Origin: JACJVV01 sp047603135
GTDB lineage: Archaea; Nanobdellota; Nanobdellia; Woesearchaeales; JACJVV01
Reading direction: 5' to 3'
Assembly: GCA_047603135.1 (NCBI GenBank)
Contig: JBLKOW010000039.1
Location: forward strand, 1 to 9,094
Length of the DNA: 9,094 nt
The notes under the pieces were generated by a model. It made no database searches. It had not been told where the DNA came from and saw only the letters and a program-made list of their open reading frames with translations. Of this stretch, positions 5,422 through 9,094 are shown one piece after another; within the stretch, counting starts at the first letter, position 1; every line of letters starts with the position of its first letter. Both the position numbers and the translations under genes were made by a program.

Positions 5422-8067
5422 ATGGCACGTAAAAATGCACTAAATCCTGAATCAATTGAAGATTTAGCAGTAATGAATCCAACAAATGAGCAGATTCTTC
5501 GTGAAGGATTTAATAAACGAGTACGCGAGCATTTAATTCCTGTAGAGGAAACTCGTCATCCTATTCATACAATACCAGTATCAAGTGGTATTAATTTCGA
5601 TGCAAATATGCCTGTTTCTTCATTTCTTGATGATATTTTAAATACATATCAATCATCTACCAAAGAGCTTGATGAAGTCACCTCTAGTTTTGGTATTGAT
5701 TTACGTTATGATGCTTCTCCTGAAATGCAAAAATTACTTATTAATGACTATAATAATGCAGGTGACCGTGTAAAAGATATAGCAAAACGCTGGGGTATGT
5801 CTGAGTCAAAGCTGTATAAAACTCTTCATGATCTTGAGACTGGTGGTGCTAGTGTTGACTGGCGAAAAAATCGCCGGGGTAAAATGGCTGAGCGCTTTGA
5901 AAAAAGATTAGCAAATTTACTTAATGAGAAAAATGGCGATGGTAGTTTTGCATATAGTCATCGAGATATTGCAGAAGAGTTTGGAAGATCTACGAGTTGG
6001 GTAGGTTTATACCAGCGTAAATTACGTGATTCTGGAATAGAGATTGAGTCACGTGCAAAGCCAAAGAAAGAATATACTCCTCTAATAGTTGGTGAAGTAA
6101 CACCAGCAGTTTCAGATGCTGAGTATCGAAAAGAACAATTTTCTAAGAATCGTCAGCAACGAAATCGTCAGCAACCACTCCTTTTAGAACAAATGCCTGA
6201 AGCAGAGCAAAGTCTTACTGGAATACTAATTCCATTTCATGAGTCAGCTTCATATCAAGAGTCAAGTGAACCTCCTGCAGATATTATTTCATTAACTGTT
6301 CATCCTTCTGTTGAAACAATAGTTGCTCAAGGTCATGCTAATAATGGTTCAACTAATTATCCTATCACTGCTCATTCATCCTCTATCACTGCTCACTCAT
6401 CTCCTTTATTATTAACTGCTGCTCATCGTGATGCACGTGATGCAATGCCTGCATCGTATGAAATAATTGTTGCTCATGCTCAAGGAAAAAATGGAACTGA
6501 TGAAATAGGTAATCATGGTATAAGTACGCCATCATCCCCTTTATTATTAACGGTTACTCCTCGTGATCCACGGGAAGCAGTACCTGCATCGTATAGACGA
6601 ATTATTGATACACCAATTCTGGGACGTACTAATACGAGTGAATATGGCTCTCATGATACTACTGTAGCAGATGAACCAAGTCAACCAAAACAAGAGTTGA
6701 TATGGAGCACTGCAAATTTGGAAGAACGTGTCCATACTAATGGTAGTGATAATGAAGGTTTTCATCTTGGTTATTATAATGGCGTTGGCTCGAAGCGTCC
6801 AAGTCAAAATAATGTATCGTCAGAAGAAAGACTCGATGGAGCGTTTCAAAGAGCGCGCGAAAAAGGTAGAGGGCAATTAAAAAGACGCAAGCCTGTAGGG
6901 ATTGCAGAAAATATTGATGATATGCGATATCATTTAAAGAAAGGAATTTCTGGATTGCTTTTCAAGGGTGATGTCTTGATTGCAGAAACGAGGCGAAATT
7001 ACTTTGGAACATTATTATCTGACCGTTCAGTGTATAAACATCCAACTCCATTTTTACAGCATTATGTTCCAGTGGGCCTAATTGCGGCTGCAGGTATTAT
7101 TGGTACTGCAGGTTTGTACCTTAATCGTGGAAAAGTAATTAATACACTTCGTAGTATGTCTGCGATATTTGACCGCCCTGCTGAGCATGTTACTGCTGAG
7201 GCACAGCAACAACCTCGTCCACTATATCATGCACCTGTTATTCCTTTAGATAAACCATTTCTTCCTGAAGAAATAGTTAAAGATACTCCTTCGCGAGTTT
7301 CTGACTTAAATGAGGAGTCAAGTGTAGCTCAAAAGGAATCAACCCACGAAAAAGATACAACTTACGAAAAAGATGCAGTGTATACTCCTGCTAATTTAGT
7401 TGATGTATTACTTAGGGCAGAGCCAAACGCATCATATAATGTGCGTCCTATAGCAGTACACTTAACAGATGGCATTCATCAATTCTTTAAACGAGCAATG
7501 GTTGAAAAAGATGGCGAAGTTAGACCATTAGTAGATGTTTCAGATATTCCGCTCTTACCTGAACCTCACGAAATAGGAGCTAAAGTAAGGGAATTATATC
7601 AAAATGTAGAGGGTGGAATTGATGAAAATGTAATCCTTGGATTTATTGATGCATATGGTCATGCAATAACGGCAAGGATTATCATGTCGCGCTACAATAA
7701 TTTACTTAATGAATGGCCACAATCTTCTGAGTCAGAGTTACTGAGAAATCCAGTTTATATAAAACATGTTTTAAGTGGTGGTGGTGAGAATGATGAACAC
7801 GGTATTGGTAGGGAGCCAATAGTAAGAACTGCGCGCTATGCTGTAGAAGAGCGTGGGATCTTAGATGTGTCCTATGAAGATTTCTCTAGATATGTTGCAG
7901 GTGTTGCAAAGATGCTTGATATTACTGCTGAACAGCTCATAGGAGTAACATCCATTGCTAATTCATTAGCAGGTGATAATCGTCCGTTTATTTCAATTAG
8001 GCCTATCGCTGAGGTTGAAACTGCTCCTGCAGTAAACTACTTAAAAAGTCACTTCTACTCACCGTAA
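5422..8067 (+). CDS. Unrecognised 881-aa protein: two HTH regions, repeat linker, one TM segment
   Basis: I do not recognise this family. The soluble N-terminal half has two predicted helix-turn-helix regions: about 107-140 (VKDIAKRWGMSESKLYKTLHDLE) and 177-206 (SHRDIAEEFGRSTSWVGLYQRKLRDSG), each with the look of a sigma- or recombinase-type DNA-binding helix pair. A linker of about 230-470 is Ser/Pro/His-rich and holds internal repeats: PITAHSS/SITAHSS (314-327) and a 45-residue period covering SSPLLLTxxxRDxREAxPASY (326-346 and 371-391). A basic stretch (478-490) precedes one hydrophobic segment, VPVGLIAAAGIIGTAGLYL (549-567). The C-terminal part has a charged linker and a folded-looking domain from about 655 to the end. 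There is no signal peptide, so the HTH half probably faces the cytosol. A membrane-tethered DNA-binding or chromosome-anchoring protein is possible. No catalytic motif was seen. Confidence 0.85.
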   Translation: MARKNALNPESIEDLAVMNPTNEQILREGFNKRVREHLIPVEETRHPIHTIPVSSGINFDANMPVSSFLDDILNTYQSSTKELDEVTSSFGIDLRYDASPEMQKLLINDYNNAGDRVKDIAKRWGMSESKLYKTLHDLETGGASVDWRKNRRGKMAERFEKRLANLLNEKNGDGSFAYSHRDIAEEFGRSTSWVGLYQRKLRDSGIEIESRAKPKKEYTPLIVGEVTPAVSDAEYRKEQFSKNRQQRNRQQPLLLEQMPEAEQSLTGILIPFHESASYQESSEPPADIISLTVHPSVETIVAQGHANNGSTNYPITAHSSSITAHSSPLLLTAAHRDARDAMPASYEIIVAHAQGKNGTDEIGNHGISTPSSPLLLTVTPRDPREAVPASYRRIIDTPILGRTNTSEYGSHDTTVADEPSQPKQELIWSTANLEERVHTNGSDNEGFHLGYYNGVGSKRPSQNNVSSEERLDGAFQRAREKGRGQLKRRKPVGIAENIDDMRYHLKKGISGLLFKGDVLIAETRRNYFGTLLSDRSVYKHPTPFLQHYVPVGLIAAAGIIGTAGLYLNRGKVINTLRSMSAIFDRPAEHVTAEAQQQPRPLYHAPVIPLDKPFLPEEIVKDTPSRVSDLNEESSVAQKESTHEKDTTYEKDAVYTPANLVDVLLRAEPNASYNVRPIAVHLTDGIHQFFKRAMVEKDGEVRPLVDVSDIPLLPEPHEIGAKVRELYQNVEGGIDENVILGFIDAYGHAITARIIMSRYNNLLNEWPQSSESELLRNPVYIKHVLSGGGENDEHGIGREPIVRTARYAVEERGILDVSYEDFSRYVAGVAKMLDITAEQLIGVTSIANSLAGDNRPFISIRPIAEVETAPAVNYLKSHFYSP
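6361..6402 (+). repeat. 21-bp in-frame tandem duplication inside the 881-aa gene
   Basis: Two adjacent 21-base units (6361-6381, 6382-6402) share ATCACTGCTCA and encode PITAHSS and SITAHSS. They differ at only a few bases, which suggests a recent duplication in the linker. Confidence 0.7.
6397..6594 (+). repeat. 135-bp-period internal repeat in the 881-aa gene
   Basis: The stretch from 6397 to 6459 (SSPLLLTAAHRDARDAMPASY) recurs at 6532-6594 (SSPLLLTVTPRDPREAVPASY), 135 bases later. At DNA level CCTTTATTATTAAC and CCTGCATCGTAT are identical in both copies. The intervening sequence (IIVAHAQGKNG) also echoes an upstream piece (TIVAQGHANNG), so the linker grew by duplication of a unit of about 45 codons. 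Confidence 0.65.
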
Positions 8068-9094
8068 ATTCTCAAGTGCAGTTATGATGGATTCATTCAG
8101 GCTTGGGTGAAAACGAACAATTGATTTGTATTGCTCGACATTCATACTTGCTTCAATTGCAACACTCACTTCATGCAAATCTATCTTACCAACAGAAACA
8201 GCTCCGATAATCTTGCCATCTTTTTTTGTGAGAATCTTTACAAATCCATCTGTTTTATTTTCACATAGTGCACGCGCATTTCCCTTCAGCCATGCTCTAC
8301 CTTTCTTAAATGTTCCTTGTTCAAGTATATGTTCTTTTTTTCCGACGCTCATTATTTGTGGTGCTGTAAATAATATTGAAGGAATATTTTCATAATTAAT
8401 GGTTCGTTTTGATAGTTGCAAGGCGTTTTCGACAGCAACAATTCCTTCATGTTCTGCAGTGTGCGCAAGCCGGTATGGTCTATCAATGCAATCACCAATT
8501 GCATATACATTAGGCACATTAGTCTTACAGTATTCATTAACTTCAATTCCTTCTGAAGTATACTCTACGCCAATGGTATTAAGGCCAATATTTTCTATGT
8601 TTGGAATTCTTCCAGTTGCTATCATAAGTGCATCATATTTTGTCACATCAATTTCAGAAGTGTTGGTAAGGATAGTTATTTTTCTTTTTTCATACGCGCG
8701 TTTAATTTCTCGAACTGCATCTGGATCTTGTCCTTCTAATATGGTATCTGCTTTCTCAACAATAGTCACATTACTTCCATAATATTCCATAATATGTGCC
8801 CATTCACATCCAATATAACCTCCACCAATAATGGCAAGTTTTTGTGGAATTTTAGAAAGATCAAGAATTGATTCATGAGTTATTACTTTTGTTTTTGTAT
8901 GTGCATCAGCATAGCTCTTAGGAATATATGTTCTGCTTCCTACTGAAATAATAATAAATTTTCCTTTCACAGTTTCATTAGTCTCTTCGATAATAACTTC
9001 ATGCGATGTTTGTATTTTTGCAAAACCGTGTTTAATAGTTACTAAAGAATTTTTTAGTGATTCATGAAGTCCTGTAAAAAGCTGAGTAATAACA
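8059..9094 (-). CDS. Dihydrolipoamide dehydrogenase-like flavoprotein, 5' end off the window
   Basis: A pyridine nucleotide-disulfide oxidoreductase of the dihydrolipoamide dehydrogenase/mercuric reductase type. The frame stays open to the right edge, adding 41 codons (VITQLFTGLHESLKN...) before the first possible GTG at 8970, so the gene is truncated by the window and that GTG is not its start. About 344 residues are visible; the missing 100-130 should hold the first FAD site and the CxxxxC disulfide. Seen here: the NAD(P)H-binding IIGGGYIGCEWA (8809-8826 for GGGYIG), ATGRIPN, the second FAD motif VYAIGDC with LAHTAEHEG, the dimer-interface start IPSILFTAPQIMSVG, and RFHPSLNE with the conserved His (8107-8109) and Glu of the active-site dyad. 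Substrate cannot be settled without the N-terminus. It is convergent with the 881-aa gene and their ends overlap by 9 bases. Confidence 0.9.
   Translation of the reverse strand, partial: VITQLFTGLHESLKNSLVTIKHGFAKIQTSHEVIIEETNETVKGKFIIISVGSRTYIPKSYADAHTKTKVITHESILDLSKIPQKLAIIGGGYIGCEWAHIMEYYGSNVTIVEKADTILEGQDPDAVREIKRAYEKRKITILTNTSEIDVTKYDALMIATGRIPNIENIGLNTIGVEYTSEGIEVNEYCKTNVPNVYAIGDCIDRPYRLAHTAEHEGIVAVENALQLSKRTINYENIPSILFTAPQIMSVGKKEHILEQGTFKKGRAWLKGNARALCENKTDGFVKILTKKDGKIIGAVSVGKIDLHEVSVAIEASMNVEQYKSIVRFHPSLNESIITALENLR

Noticed and set aside
6547..6807. Minus-strand frame inside the 881-aa gene
   Set aside because: It has no start signals and lies opposite the repeat linker, whose composition keeps other frames open.
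8126..8782. Two plus-strand frames and one minus-strand frame (8352-8546) within the flavoprotein gene
   Set aside because: They are antisense or out of frame to conserved NAD- and FAD-binding motifs and have no start signals.
8059..8970. Complete 303-aa flavoprotein starting at the GTG at 8970
   Set aside because: The frame remains open to the window edge with family-like sequence (LVTIKHGFAKIQ...), and a protein starting there would lack the first FAD domain.

Overview
The window is AT-rich and almost certainly archaeal. It carries a proteasome beta subunit with a short autoprocessed propeptide, the archaeal KH/beta-CASP ribonuclease aCPSF1 (FttA), BRE/TATA-type promoters, U-tract terminators, and a mix of Shine-Dalgarno and leaderless starts. 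The lineage cannot be fixed from this sequence. A low-GC DPANN-type or other small-genome archaeon is a reasonable guess, not a demonstrated one.

Region by region: (1) 1-175 is a promoter region that may be divergent, with a possible minus-strand gene starting at position 5. (2) 176-2820 holds psmB and aCPSF1, both plus strand, each with its own TATA box and SD and separated by a T-tract. They pair protein turnover with RNA 3'-end formation and transcription termination. (3) 2821-3085 is a non-coding convergent spacer filled by two tandem palindromic elements that share a 10-mer and a layout. The second packs at least four small hairpins inside a perfect 14-bp outer stem. (4) 3086-3669 (minus) is a toxin-first RelE/ParE-like plus winged-helix pair, read as a toxin-antitoxin module. 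(5) 3670-4092 holds a short unrecognised gene (48 aa, minus, 3828-3974) with a TATA box placed for a leaderless mRNA, possible remains of a lost downstream gene, and the promoter of the next gene. (6) 4093-5292 (plus) is an M29 metallo-aminopeptidase, apparently leaderless. (7) 5422-8067 (plus) is an 881-residue protein I do not recognise: two predicted helix-turn-helix regions, a repeat-bearing linker, one transmembrane segment and a C-terminal domain. A 16-bp dyad sits between its TATA box and its start codon. (8) 8059-9094 (minus) is a dihydrolipoamide dehydrogenase-like flavoprotein that runs off the right edge. Its stop region overlaps the tail of the 881-aa gene by 9 bp.

The proteasome subunit and the M29 peptidase fit a peptide-recycling route, but they are separate transcription units. 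The points most worth a second look are the paired structured elements at 2827-3020, the possible membrane-anchored DNA-binding protein with its own promoter dyad, and the short leaderless gene at 3828-3974.
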